Positions 51,252 to 59,481 of a DNA stretch of 59,659 nt are shown piece by piece. The position numbers and the translations under genes were made by a program. Each line of letters begins with the position of its first letter. Positions within the stretch are counted from its first letter, which is position 1. The stretch is from an uncultured Bacteroidaceae bacterium (GTDB taxonomy: Bacteria; Bacteroidota; Bacteroidia; Bacteroidales; Bacteroidaceae). The stretch covers positions 1 to 59,659 of the forward strand of contig CAKRRN010000010.1 of assembly GCA_934394435.1 (NCBI GenBank), given 5' to 3'. The notes beneath the pieces were generated by a model. It was given only the letters and a program-made list of their open reading frames with translations. It ran no database searches and was not told where the DNA came from.

Positions 51252-53183
51252 ATGAGATACACCTCACTCGTGCTTTCAGTCTTGTTTGCCTCAATGACCG
51301 TTAATGCCTTTGCTGGTAAGCATATTGTCAAATTTGATTCAAAAAAGGAAATGACGGGGGCAAAGATTGCCCTTCGTGACATCAATCCATCCATGCCCAG
51401 GGATTGGAATGGTTATAACTATGTGGTGGTGGAGTTCCGAGTATCCACTTCACAGCGTTTTTTCCTTGGCTTTACCACCTCGCACGGCTATGACGAGGTG
51501 CGCATCCACTCTTATGTGCCAGGCGAGTGGAATCGCTTGGCTATACCTATTATATATTATAGTCAGCCACCCGCTTCAGCCATTGATATGGCTGCCACCT
51601 ACAATAAGCCACGCTATACAGGCTGGATCAACATTGGTGGAAACGTAGGTCTGATGACAGGTGTTGATTCCATAGGTGTGCGTATGCGTGCTCCCATAGG
51701 TGACCAGCGGATAGAGATACGCAATGTAAGTCTTTCGGTAGATGACCCAGGGGATGCCTACTTGGGCAGTCGCCCTGCAGTGGATGAGTTCGGACAATCC
51801 AATCTGGTCAAGTGGCCAGACAAGGTTTCAAGCCTCAAGCAATTGCGCCGACGCTGGCAAAAGGAAGAACAAGAGAGCATTTCTACCACCGAACTCTATG
51901 GATATTCGAAGTACGGAGGTTATTTGGCCCATCGCTATGACCAGGGGACGGGATATTTTCGTACTGCCCAAGTGGATGGGCGATGGTGGTTTGTAGATCC
52001 CGAGGGGTATCTGTTCCTCTCTGTGGGTGTTGACTGCGTGTACACCTTAGGCGGTGGTGACGTTCGTGATGTGGAGAAGCGTGAGGGCATGCTGGGAATA
52101 TTACCCCCTGAACGCTTCATGAGCAAAGGGCGTGGCGGAACCACAACCGCACGCTATGCGCTGTGGAACCGTGAGCGTCGTTTTGGTGATGATGCAGAAG
52201 AGAAGGCTGCAGAACTTGCGTTTAAGCGCATGGATAAATGGGGAGTCAATACCATCGGTAACTGGTCGGATAAGAATCTGGAACGTCAAGGACGAAAAGC
52301 AATCACCTGTACTTTCTATCCAGCAGGAGCCGACAGCCGGCTGATGGGACTGGGTGATGTTTATGGTGACCATTTTAAGGAACGCTTGCGTGAGTCGCTT
52401 CAGCGTACTATTGCCCCTCATCGCGACAATCCATGGCTCATAGGCTACTTCATGGGCAATGAGCCCTCGTGGGTGGGACAGGAGCAGAGCCTCTGCCAGA
52501 TGATTCTCGATGGTGAAGAGCGTGGTATCAAGACGGCTTTACGTCAATGGCTCTCGCACCACGGTGATTCCCGTGAGCAGCGCAAGGCATTTGTGTATGA
52601 TTGCTTCCAGCGATATATTGAGGCGGTGAAGGCGATGCAGCTCGAACTTGACCCACATCACCTGTGCCTGGGTTATCGCTTTGCCAGCGTGTATGATGTG
52701 AATGAGACCTTGCTTGGTATTTGCGGCAAGGTGTTTGATGTGCTCAGTTTCAACTGCTACTCGCTCTCCCCCGAGCATGCCATGCTGGACCGTGTGCTTC
52801 GTCAGTCAGGACTTCCCATGATGGTAGGTGAGTTCCATTTCGGTTCTGTTGACCGTGGGCAGGGACAGTCTCTGTGGCAGGTCAACTCGCAAGCCCAGCG
52901 TGGCGTGGCCTATCGCTATTACGTGGAGAATGGATTTGCTCATCCTGGACTCATAGGAACGGCCTATTTTACTTGGTATGATCAGGATGTGATGGGACGA
53001 TTTGACGGTGAGAACTATAACTGTGGTTGTATTGATGTTACGGATGTGCCTTATCCCGAACAGACACAGGCCATGATGGAGAGTGCGCGTGTGCTTTATG
53101 CCGTACATGCTGGTCAGGCAACTCCTTATGCGGAAAAACCAGTGCGCGCACGTGGACATGACCATGGACCCGACATGTGGTAA
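51252..53183 (+). CDS. Secreted glycoside hydrolase with TIM-barrel catalytic domain (agarase/GH50-like)
   Basis: This 643-residue protein has a signal peptide (MRYTSLVLSVLFASMTVNAFA). Residues about 25-170 form a beta-sandwich carbohydrate-binding-like module (IVKFDSKKEMTGAKIALRDIN). The catalytic part shows WWFVDPEGYLFLSVGVDCVYTLGG, the acid/base motif LIGYFMGNEPSWVG and the nucleophile motif MMVGEFHFGS, as in clan A retaining hydrolases. The overall pattern is like agarase/GH50-type proteins, but substrate specificity cannot be read. The family number is uncertain. It stands alone between the oad genes and rfbC, with no SusC/SusD pair beside it. The AT-rich TATATTTTG lies only 3 nt upstream of the ATG. 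Confidence 0.6.
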   Translation: MRYTSLVLSVLFASMTVNAFAGKHIVKFDSKKEMTGAKIALRDINPSMPRDWNGYNYVVVEFRVSTSQRFFLGFTTSHGYDEVRIHSYVPGEWNRLAIPIIYYSQPPASAIDMAATYNKPRYTGWINIGGNVGLMTGVDSIGVRMRAPIGDQRIEIRNVSLSVDDPGDAYLGSRPAVDEFGQSNLVKWPDKVSSLKQLRRRWQKEEQESISTTELYGYSKYGGYLAHRYDQGTGYFRTAQVDGRWWFVDPEGYLFLSVGVDCVYTLGGGDVRDVEKREGMLGILPPERFMSKGRGGTTTARYALWNRERRFGDDAEEKAAELAFKRMDKWGVNTIGNWSDKNLERQGRKAITCTFYPAGADSRLMGLGDVYGDHFKERLRESLQRTIAPHRDNPWLIGYFMGNEPSWVGQEQSLCQMILDGEERGIKTALRQWLSHHGDSREQRKAFVYDCFQRYIEAVKAMQLELDPHHLCLGYRFASVYDVNETLLGICGKVFDVLSFNCYSLSPEHAMLDRVLRQSGLPMMVGEFHFGSVDRGQGQSLWQVNSQAQRGVAYRYYVENGFAHPGLIGTAYFTWYDQDVMGRFDGENYNCGCIDVTDVPYPEQTQAMMESARVLYAVHAGQATPYAEKPVRARGHDHGPDMW

Positions 53184-53280
53184 TGAAGAGTATATCGAGT
53201 AGAAAAATCAAATGCGGAAGCACAGCTGTATGCTGAAAAAAGCGTATTTTCGCAGAGCAAAACAGACTAGTATCTATAGT

Positions 53281-53850
53281 ATGGAGGTAATAAAGACAAG
53301 TATCGAGGGTGTTGTCATCATTGAGCCACGTATCTTCAAGGACGCGCGTGGATATTTCTTTGAGAGTTTCAGTCAAAGGGAGTTTGACGAGAAGGTGCGT
53401 CCCATCAACTTCTGTCAAGACAACGAGAGCATGAGTAGCTATGGCGTACTGCGTGGACTGCACTTCCAACGTCCGCCCTTCACGCAGAGCAAGTTGGTTC
53501 GTTGCGTGAGAGGAGCTGTGCTTGATGTGGCAATTGACATTCGCAAGGGTTCGCCCACCTATGGTCAGCATGTGGCTGTGGAACTTACTGAGGACAATCA
53601 TCGTCAGTTCTTCGTTCCCAGAGGCTTTGCCCATGGGTTTGCTGTACTCTCTGAGACGGCTGTGTTTCAGTATAAGTGCGACAATTTCTATCATCCAGAG
53701 GCAGATGGTGGCATCTCCATTCTGGATGACACTCTGGGGATTGACTGGCGAATACCCACCGATCATGCCATCCTGTCGGATAAGGACACCAAGCATCCTA
53801 TGTTGAAGGACTTTGATAGTCCGTTTGACATCAGCGTGGATTTGTATTGA
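53281..53850 (+). CDS. rfbC: dTDP-4-dehydrorhamnose 3,5-epimerase
   Basis: RfbC/RmlC (189 residues from ATG 53281) epimerises dTDP-4-keto-6-deoxyglucose at C3 and C5 in dTDP-L-rhamnose synthesis for surface polysaccharide. The frame opens at 53212, but MEVIKTSIEGVVIIEPRIFKDARGYFFESF is the family start, so I use 53281. Motifs include DNESMSSYGVLRGLHFQRPPFTQSKLVRCVRG, with the catalytic His in LRGLHFQ, and FFVPRGFAHGFAVLSETAVFQYKCDNFY, with the Tyr region. A TATTTTCG box at 53245-53252 may be its -7 element. No other rml genes are in this window. Confidence 0.95.
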   Translation: MEVIKTSIEGVVIIEPRIFKDARGYFFESFSQREFDEKVRPINFCQDNESMSSYGVLRGLHFQRPPFTQSKLVRCVRGAVLDVAIDIRKGSPTYGQHVAVELTEDNHRQFFVPRGFAHGFAVLSETAVFQYKCDNFYHPEADGGISILDDTLGIDWRIPTDHAILSDKDTKHPMLKDFDSPFDISVDLY

Positions 53851-53892
53851 CGTCTACTTTTCCGTTGTGGAATAATTCTTGAAAACGAGATG

Positions 53893-53934
53893 GAGGAAGG
53901 TGCCAGCCTTATGCAAGCGGTGCCTTCCTCTTTG
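53893..53934. terminator. Bidirectional terminator between rfbC and the DUF4625-type gene
   Basis: GAGGAAGG (53893-53900) pairs with CCTTCCTC (53923-53930), with extra partial pairing inside. T-rich sequence follows on the + strand. It lies between the convergent stops of rfbC and the minus-strand operon. Confidence 0.7.
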
Positions 53935-53950
53935 TTTGTTTCGGGGTAGG

Positions 53951-54448
53951 CTATGGCTGTATCTTTATGCTCACAGCCTTGAGTTGTTGCCATCCAGCCT
54001 TGTCGGTCAGTCTTATCATGAAGTGATAGTCGCCTGTGTCTATTTCCTCGGGAATGGTGATGTCCAGTTTTGCTTCGAAGGATTTTCTTCCCGCTGGTAT
54101 CTTTTGACTCTGGTTGAACACCCATGGGTTGATAGGTGATTTCTTAGGGTCAAGCGTGCATTCTGTGGCTGAGGTGGAGTGAGTGTGATGGTCGAAATTG
54201 TTGTGTATCTCGATATTGAAGTTTCCCAGTTCTTGATTGTCTGTAAACGTGTAGCGCAGGGGTATGACTTGCCCTCGTGTATACACTTGGCAGTCTATTG
54301 GGTTGGGAACCTGCCCGTCCTCGATGCGTGGCTTCTCTATGTCCTTTGCTTGCGTCTCGTTGCTGTCGTCAGAGCATGAAACCATGAGTAGAGTAGTACC
54401 AAATATGAAAGCTGTGAATGTTGAATAAATAAAATGTCTTATAAGCAT
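53951..54448 (-). CDS. Small DUF4625-type surface lipoprotein
   Basis: This minus-strand lipoprotein has 165 residues if translation begins at MLIRHFIYSTF (54448). The frame runs upstream to 54526, but the shorter form gives a proper signal peptide ending at Cys25 (LMVSC followed by SDDS). The mature part shows RGQVIPLRYTFTDNQELGNFNIEIHNNFDHHTHS and LDITIPEEIDTGDYHFMIRLTDKAGWQQLKAVSIKI, a beta-sandwich pattern of the DUF4625 family. The cluster DHHTHS is a possible metal site. It is the last gene of the operon with the larger DUF4625-type gene and the TonB receptor. Confidence 0.72.
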   Translation of the reverse strand: MLIRHFIYSTFTAFIFGTTLLMVSCSDDSNETQAKDIEKPRIEDGQVPNPIDCQVYTRGQVIPLRYTFTDNQELGNFNIEIHNNFDHHTHSTSATECTLDPKKSPINPWVFNQSQKIPAGRKSFEAKLDITIPEEIDTGDYHFMIRLTDKAGWQQLKAVSIKIQP

Positions 54449-54544
54449 AGTCTTGTACTTTTTGCGTTTCTGGAAAGATGCCGCCTGGCACAGCGCAGTC
54501 TCTGTGCGTATGGTACCAGGCAGCATGATTCTGGTTTGTTCTTG

Positions 54545-55318
54545 TTATCCTTCCTGTGCTTTGGTGATGATGACATCTTCGGCTTCCTCGGTGGTGGAAC
54601 TGCCGTTTGCGTCAGTCACTGTGAAGTGTATGTGATACTCTCCTTCAGGCGCGTCGGCAGGAATCTGCGGATGTTCATGGAAGAGTACAGAAGTTTGGCC
54701 GAGATATTTCTCATCGATGTATGTGAAAACATGCTCGTAGTCAGCGGAGGTGTTGTGGAACTCAACTTCAATCTTGGCTATTTTGTGTGGAGCCTCAATC
54801 TGTGCTTCCAGATGCATTTTTTGACCTATCACTGCCTTGTGGTTGTCATTCTCGCCCACTTCCCTAAAGGTGATGATGGGAGCTGTCTTGTCAAGTGCCT
54901 TGATCGTAAGAGCGGAAGTGAATGTAGTGCTCTGACCAAGTTTATCGGTCACAACGAAGGTTAACTTGTATGTACCTGGAGTGGCATCGCTGGGAATGTC
55001 AAGATGCTCGTGGAAGGTGGTGTTCCTTATTCCGATGTACTTGCCTTCGGTGTATGATTGTCTTATAATCTCGGTTTTACCATCCGCACTCATAATGGTG
55101 ACGTCAATGTGTGCGATGAGGCCATCGGCCAGGATTTCTCCTTCCAGATGCAGGTCTTTGCCAGCAATAGCCTCTTTACTATTCTCTTCACCCACTTCGT
55201 TAAGGCTTACTGACGGTTTGCTTACAGTGGGCTGCGGATCATCATTGTCACAGGATGAAAGCACAATGCTTGACACACACAGCAGCACGGTGGCTGCAAT
55301 AAATATAATCTTCTTCAT
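54545..55318 (-). CDS. Two-domain DUF4625-type surface lipoprotein
   Basis: This 257-residue lipoprotein has its lipobox Cys at residue 23 (VLSSC followed by DNDD). Two similar beta-sandwich domains follow at about residues 35-140 and 145-250. Each contains a FHEHxxIP motif, FHEHLDIPSDATPGTYKL and FHEHPQIPADAPEGEYHIHF, with several conserved His residues. DUF4625 is the closest family I recognise. It lies 96 nt upstream of its smaller paralogue in transcription order and 108 nt downstream of the TonB receptor. The repeated His-Glu-His motifs suggest metal binding, consistent with the receptor next to it. Confidence 0.72.
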   Translation of the reverse strand: MKKIIFIAATVLLCVSSIVLSSCDNDDPQPTVSKPSVSLNEVGEENSKEAIAGKDLHLEGEILADGLIAHIDVTIMSADGKTEIIRQSYTEGKYIGIRNTTFHEHLDIPSDATPGTYKLTFVVTDKLGQSTTFTSALTIKALDKTAPIITFREVGENDNHKAVIGQKMHLEAQIEAPHKIAKIEVEFHNTSADYEHVFTYIDEKYLGQTSVLFHEHPQIPADAPEGEYHIHFTVTDANGSSTTEEAEDVIITKAQEG

Positions 55319-55426
55319 TGTTGTTACTTTTTTTTTGATTTTTGATATTACTTAAATTGTTGTGTTGTATGACTCACGCCTATGGCTAGGGGGAAGCATT
55401 TTGCTATCCATCCATGCGACTGTGGG

Positions 55427-57625
55427 TCAGAAGTTCCATGCTGCCATCAGCGAGAAGTTGCGCCCAGGTTCGGGCACGCCTATTAGGCGATAGTAGCTGG
55501 TGTGGTCGTAGTAGCGTATGCCCAGCAGATTCTCACCACGCAGAGTCAGTTCCAGTGTTCCTTTACCTACCCTCATGCTTTTACCTACACTTACATTCAA
55601 GAGCTGGTGTCCCTTGGTAATATCTTCGGGAGGTACCACCTGCTTCTGTGGTCCTACTATCCTCCATTCGATGGCCACGTGTCCAGCCTTGGCTGGTGAA
55701 CTTGCGTGGAACATGTAACGCAGTTCTGCACGTGCCGACCATGGGGTGGAGAAAGGAAGACCATAGCCTTTCTTCTCACCGCTGAGCTGACGCGCATAGA
55801 GATATTCGCCTCCAACTTCCATTCTCAAGCAGGATAGTATTTGCCACAAGGCATTTGCCTCGAATCCCCATCTCATTACCCTTGCCTGGGTGTAGTGGTA
55901 GAGCTGCAAACCCTCCACATACAGCGGCGTGGGATTGAGGTAGATGTAGTTGGGAAAATAGTTGAGGTACGGAGTCAGCTGCAGTGTCCATGCACCATGC
56001 TCGTATACGATGCCAGCATCGGTCTGGTACGACTCCTCAGGCGATAGTCCACTATTGCCTTTCTCGTATCGGAATATGCTATAGTTGACACCATCGGTTC
56101 CAAGTTCCTTGGCAATGGGCATACGGAAACTCTTGCCTACGTTCACCTTGAACACCCAGTTGCCTACCATTTGGTTCAACCCCACCGACCATGTGAGGCT
56201 GTTGAAGTCTCGGCAGATGTGGGCAGAGCGTTCCACATAGACCGAGTCACCATCCACGGGTGTCTTGTACCAATCGTGGTAACTGTGGATTCTCACACTC
56301 CCATGGTCATATCTGACCCCGGCTGTCAGAGCAAGGCGGTCACTTAAGGACCATCTGTCCAAGGCAAAACCACCAAGTGTGAGTTGCTCAAAGCGTGGAA
56401 GGATGAATCCCCAACCACCACGCCTGTTGCGCTGGTGCTCCAGGTTGATACCTCCCTGCAACTGATGCTTACCTATCTCGTGTCTTGCCTTTAGACTTGC
56501 CGTTAGCGTGTGTTTGTCAAAGCTACGCTCCAGTGTTCCTGGCGGAATGGGCATGTAACCATGTGACACAGGTTCAGCGAACTCCCGCTGGCGGTTGTTC
56601 TGATATGCAAGGATGGCCTCCAGCATGCCGCCTGTCCAACTCCTGCTGGAGTGACTTGCCAGAGCAAGGTGGTTGGTGCGGTGATAAGGTAGGTCGATGT
56701 CACGGCGCGAGTGGTCATAGTCGATGTCAGACAGCCTCACCTCCAAGCCGTGGGCATTGGCAAAGAAACCTGCTTTTGTGTCCACATCAGTAATGCGCAG
56801 ATTGGTGCGCCATCTCTCTCCAGCATAGCCCAGCATTAGGCTAGCATCCATCTCACGTCCAGCCGTGTTGCGTAGGCGTTGCTTCTTGAGCTTTATATAA
56901 TAGGAATAGTACTCGATGCTGTCAGTGGGTACTCGATAGTCGGCGTAATCTACCCATGTGGCATTCGCCTTGTACCAGAATCGCTTCTGTCTGCCAGTTA
57001 GGCGTACAGAGAAACCTATTGACTCATTGTTGCTGCGTGCAAACAACTGTGCAGATCCTGAGAATGGGTTGATGGGCAAAGAGTTGCTCCTAAGATTGAT
57101 GACACCACCGATGGCGTCGGAACCATAGGCGAGTGACGCTGGCCCCTTGATGACTTCGGCATGCTCCACGGCAAACTGGTCAACTTCCAGTCCATGATCA
57201 TCGCCCCATTGTTGTCCCTCGTGTTTGACTCCGTTCTCTGCCACCAGCACACGGTTGAATCCAAGCCCACGTATCACAGGCTTTGACTCTCCTGAGCCGA
57301 TGCTCATCGCCTGCACGCCTGGCAGACGACTTAGGGTCTGCATAAGCGAACCGCTGAAATTTTCCCTGATAAACTGCTGGCTTGCGCTGGATACATTGAG
57401 AGCAGAGGCCATCTGCATGTCTTTTGCTGCATGCTTATCTGTCACTATCACTTCCTTCAGGGAAACATCTTTCCTTGCCTCGCGTCTGATGCTGTCTACC
57501 AAAACGTGACGAGTCACAGAGTCCGCTGCTGGTGGCAGCAGGTTGGCACTTGCCTCAAGCGCATGACAAAGAATGATGAGAATAGGAAGCACAGCGAGAG
57601 TGGTCTTCTTGTAAATCATCATCAT
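55427..57625 (-). CDS. TonB-dependent receptor, probable metal (zinc/copper-type) uptake
   Basis: This 732-residue outer-membrane receptor has a signal peptide (MMMIYKKTTLAVLPILIILCHALEASA), a TonB-box-like VSLKEVIVTDK, a plug with MQTLSRLPGVQAMSIGSGESKPVIRGLGFNRVLVAENGVKHEGQQWGDDHGLEVDQF (about residues 95-155), then HAEVIKGPASLAYGSDAIGGVINLRS, and a barrel ending in FSLMAAWNF. The GQQWGDDHG segment is what I recall from receptors of Bacteroidetes metal-uptake loci. A perfect hairpin lies in its 5' leader. Its neighbours are a His/Cys-rich membrane protein upstream and two His-containing lipoproteins downstream. Metal identity cannot be told from sequence. Confidence 0.82.
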   Translation of the reverse strand: MMMIYKKTTLAVLPILIILCHALEASANLLPPAADSVTRHVLVDSIRREARKDVSLKEVIVTDKHAAKDMQMASALNVSSASQQFIRENFSGSLMQTLSRLPGVQAMSIGSGESKPVIRGLGFNRVLVAENGVKHEGQQWGDDHGLEVDQFAVEHAEVIKGPASLAYGSDAIGGVINLRSNSLPINPFSGSAQLFARSNNESIGFSVRLTGRQKRFWYKANATWVDYADYRVPTDSIEYYSYYIKLKKQRLRNTAGREMDASLMLGYAGERWRTNLRITDVDTKAGFFANAHGLEVRLSDIDYDHSRRDIDLPYHRTNHLALASHSSRSWTGGMLEAILAYQNNRQREFAEPVSHGYMPIPPGTLERSFDKHTLTASLKARHEIGKHQLQGGINLEHQRNRRGGWGFILPRFEQLTLGGFALDRWSLSDRLALTAGVRYDHGSVRIHSYHDWYKTPVDGDSVYVERSAHICRDFNSLTWSVGLNQMVGNWVFKVNVGKSFRMPIAKELGTDGVNYSIFRYEKGNSGLSPEESYQTDAGIVYEHGAWTLQLTPYLNYFPNYIYLNPTPLYVEGLQLYHYTQARVMRWGFEANALWQILSCLRMEVGGEYLYARQLSGEKKGYGLPFSTPWSARAELRYMFHASSPAKAGHVAIEWRIVGPQKQVVPPEDITKGHQLLNVSVGKSMRVGKGTLELTLRGENLLGIRYYDHTSYYRLIGVPEPGRNFSLMAAWNF

Positions 57626-57654
57626 TTGTTTAATGACTGGACATTACGGAAGTT

Positions 57655-57682
57655 TCCTCATCTGCCAAAACGCAGATGAGGA
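57655..57682 (-). promoter_or_regulatory. Perfect inverted repeat in the leader of the TonB receptor gene
   Basis: TCCTCATCTGC (57655-57665) is the exact reverse complement of GCAGATGAGGA (57672-57682), with a 6-nt loop. It lies 29 nt upstream of the receptor start on the minus strand, between that gene and the upstream small gene. It could be an operator for a metal-responsive repressor or an RNA hairpin. Confidence 0.6.
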
Positions 57683-57703
57683 TATCCATTAGGTGTCAGA
57701 AAA

Positions 57704-58078
57704 TTAAAATGAGATGAATGCTGGAGGAGCTCGTGTGGAAAGGGGGCCGCTGTGGCGAGTCCTAACAAAGGGGCAGGGCATTGCGTATGCGGCACTAACT
57801 GCAGTTACAAAAACTGCTACATGAATAATGGTTGGCACCACATAAGGCAGACTGCGGAACTGACAGAGTAGACAATCATGCAGGATGCCATGTTGTGCGG
57901 TAATGTGTCCGTTGTGATGGATGTGGTGTGCACAGTCTTGACAATTCTCAGTGACATCTTCCTCCACCGATCCGTGGTGGTGGAAGGTGACAGCGAGCAT
58001 CATGGGCAGATACACCAGTATCAGCAACCATGCTATCCTTTTCGTCCTATTGTCAAGCGCGTACACCTTGCTTTTCAA
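57704..58078 (-). CDS. Small His/Cys-rich membrane protein, DUF2946/DUF6769-like
   Basis: This protein has up to 124 residues. A hydrophobic stretch (IAWLLILVYLPMMLAVTF) is followed by HHHG, and then CQDCAHHIHHNGHITAQHGILHDCLLCQF, with many His and Cys residues, and a second hydrophobic stretch (VVPTIIHVAVFVTAVSAAYAM). The frame starts with TTG at 58078; a GTG at 58066 is an alternative that leaves a leader after the -7 box at 58090-58097. The layout resembles small metal-associated membrane proteins (DUF2946/DUF6769). It lies 78 nt before the TonB receptor gene and is probably its co-transcribed partner. Confidence 0.7.
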   Translation of the reverse strand: MKSKVYALDNRTKRIAWLLILVYLPMMLAVTFHHHGSVEEDVTENCQDCAHHIHHNGHITAQHGILHDCLLCQFRSLPYVVPTIIHVAVFVTAVSAAYAMPCPFVRTRHSGPLSTRAPPAFISF

Positions 58079-58089
58079 ATTTACTTATG

Positions 58090-58097
58090 CAAAGTTA
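58090..58097 (-). promoter_or_regulatory. -7 box of the minus-strand metal operon
   Basis: CAAAGTTA on the + strand reads TAACTTTG on the minus strand and matches TAnnTTTG. It lies just upstream of the small His/Cys-rich gene. No clear TTTG is present at the right distance. Confidence 0.5.
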
Positions 58098-58242
58098 TGT
58101 ATTTTGTGCTTACGGCTTATGCTTCTGATGCAATAATTAACGTATGTTTAGGTTTTCTACGGTTGGGATAGGTGCGAGTGGAAAGAAGAAAAAAAACGAT
58201 GCAGATGGTGTTGGTACAGATATTTTTCGCATCTTTGCATTT

Positions 58243-59481
58243 ATGGAGAAAACAAATACGTGTAACATCGCTGTCATTGGTGGTGGGGCAGCAGGATACT
58301 TTGCGGCTATCAAGGCGAAGGAGAGATTTCCTCTGGCTTCTGTTGATATTTACGAGCGTGCGCAAAAGGTGCTGGCTAAGGTTGCTATCACGGGAGGCGG
58401 ACGCTGTAATCTGACCAACTCGTTTGATGATGTCACCGACCTCAGACAGGTCTATCCCAGAGGACACCAGTTGATGAGACGTCTTTTCGCACGCTTTGAC
58501 TACAGAGATGCTTACGAGTGGTTTGAACGGCAGGGCGTACAGTTGGTGACGCAGGATGACGGGTGTGTCTTTCCTCGCTCCCAGGATGCGATGAGCGTTG
58601 TGCGATGCCTGACGTTCAGAGCTCGGCAACTTGGCGTGAGAGTGCACACAGGGCGAAGGCTTGTTGGTTTGGAGAAGAATGGGGACGATGATCCTTTTGT
58701 GCTCAGCTTTCAAGATGATACTAAGTACGAGGCCAGCAAGGTGGTCATTACCACAGGCGGTTCGCCTCGTGCCGATGGACTTGCTTATCTGGAGCGTTTG
58801 GGACACAAAATAGAGTTGCCGGTTCCCTCGCTGTTTACGTTCAATGTGAATGACAGACGGTTTTGTGAACTAATGGGTACTGTGGTCGATCCTGTGGTCA
58901 TGTCCATTCCATCTACAAAGTATTCCAGCGAGGGAGCCTTGCTCATCACTCACTGGGGAATGAGCGGTCCTGCCACACTGAAGTTGTCCTCACATGCCGC
59001 ACGACATCTGCATGAGCATGGGTATGACGAGACAGTACGAGTCAATTGGACAGGCAAGCGCAAGCAGCAGGAGGTGGAGGAGGAATTGCGGAGCATCATG
59101 TCAGAGCATCCGCAGAGGCAGCTGGGTAGCGTGCGTCCCTTGGGACTTCCTGCCAGACTGTGGCTGTATCTATGCTGTAAGACAGGTCTCGTGCCAGAAA
59201 AGAAGTGGGCAGAGGTGGGAAAGAAAGGGCTGAATCGTCTTGTGGAGACACTCGTCAACGATCCTTATCGTATAAGTGGGAGAGGAACCTACAAAGAAGA
59301 GTTTGTCACCTGTGGTGGTATCTCGCTACAGAGCGTCAGTCCAAACACACTGGAGAGCAAGTCGTGCCCAGGACTTTATTTTGCAGGCGAGGTGCTCGAT
59401 ATAGATGCTGTCACGGGAGGCTTCAATCTGCAGGCAGCCTGGACCACTGGTTTCATCGCGGGCGAGAGTATCAGTCTGTGA
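58243..59481 (+). CDS. BaiN/HI0933-type FAD-dependent oxidoreductase
   Basis: This 412-residue flavoprotein begins at ATG 58243 with MEKTNTCNIAVIGGGAAGYFAA, where GGGAAG is the dinucleotide-binding glycine motif. The frame runs up to 58144, but the extra residues are basic and unlike the family. Family segments are KVAITGGGRCNLTNS (about residues 47-61), GGSPRADGLAYLERLGH, and the C-terminal GEVLDIDAVTGGFNLQAAWTTGFIAG. HI0933-type proteins are widespread NAD(P)/FAD oxidoreductases of poorly defined role (related to BaiN). A -7-like CATCTTTG at 58230-58237 is close upstream. It is divergent from the metal operon. Confidence 0.92.
   Translation: MEKTNTCNIAVIGGGAAGYFAAIKAKERFPLASVDIYERAQKVLAKVAITGGGRCNLTNSFDDVTDLRQVYPRGHQLMRRLFARFDYRDAYEWFERQGVQLVTQDDGCVFPRSQDAMSVVRCLTFRARQLGVRVHTGRRLVGLEKNGDDDPFVLSFQDDTKYEASKVVITTGGSPRADGLAYLERLGHKIELPVPSLFTFNVNDRRFCELMGTVVDPVVMSIPSTKYSSEGALLITHWGMSGPATLKLSSHAARHLHEHGYDETVRVNWTGKRKQQEVEEELRSIMSEHPQRQLGSVRPLGLPARLWLYLCCKTGLVPEKKWAEVGKKGLNRLVETLVNDPYRISGRGTYKEEFVTCGGISLQSVSPNTLESKSCPGLYFAGEVLDIDAVTGGFNLQAAWTTGFIAGESISL

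Noticed and set aside
57878..58171. Plus-strand ORF of 97 residues opposite the His/Cys-rich gene
   Set aside because: It is antisense to a frame with meaningful Cys/His clusters and membrane segments and matches nothing I recognise.
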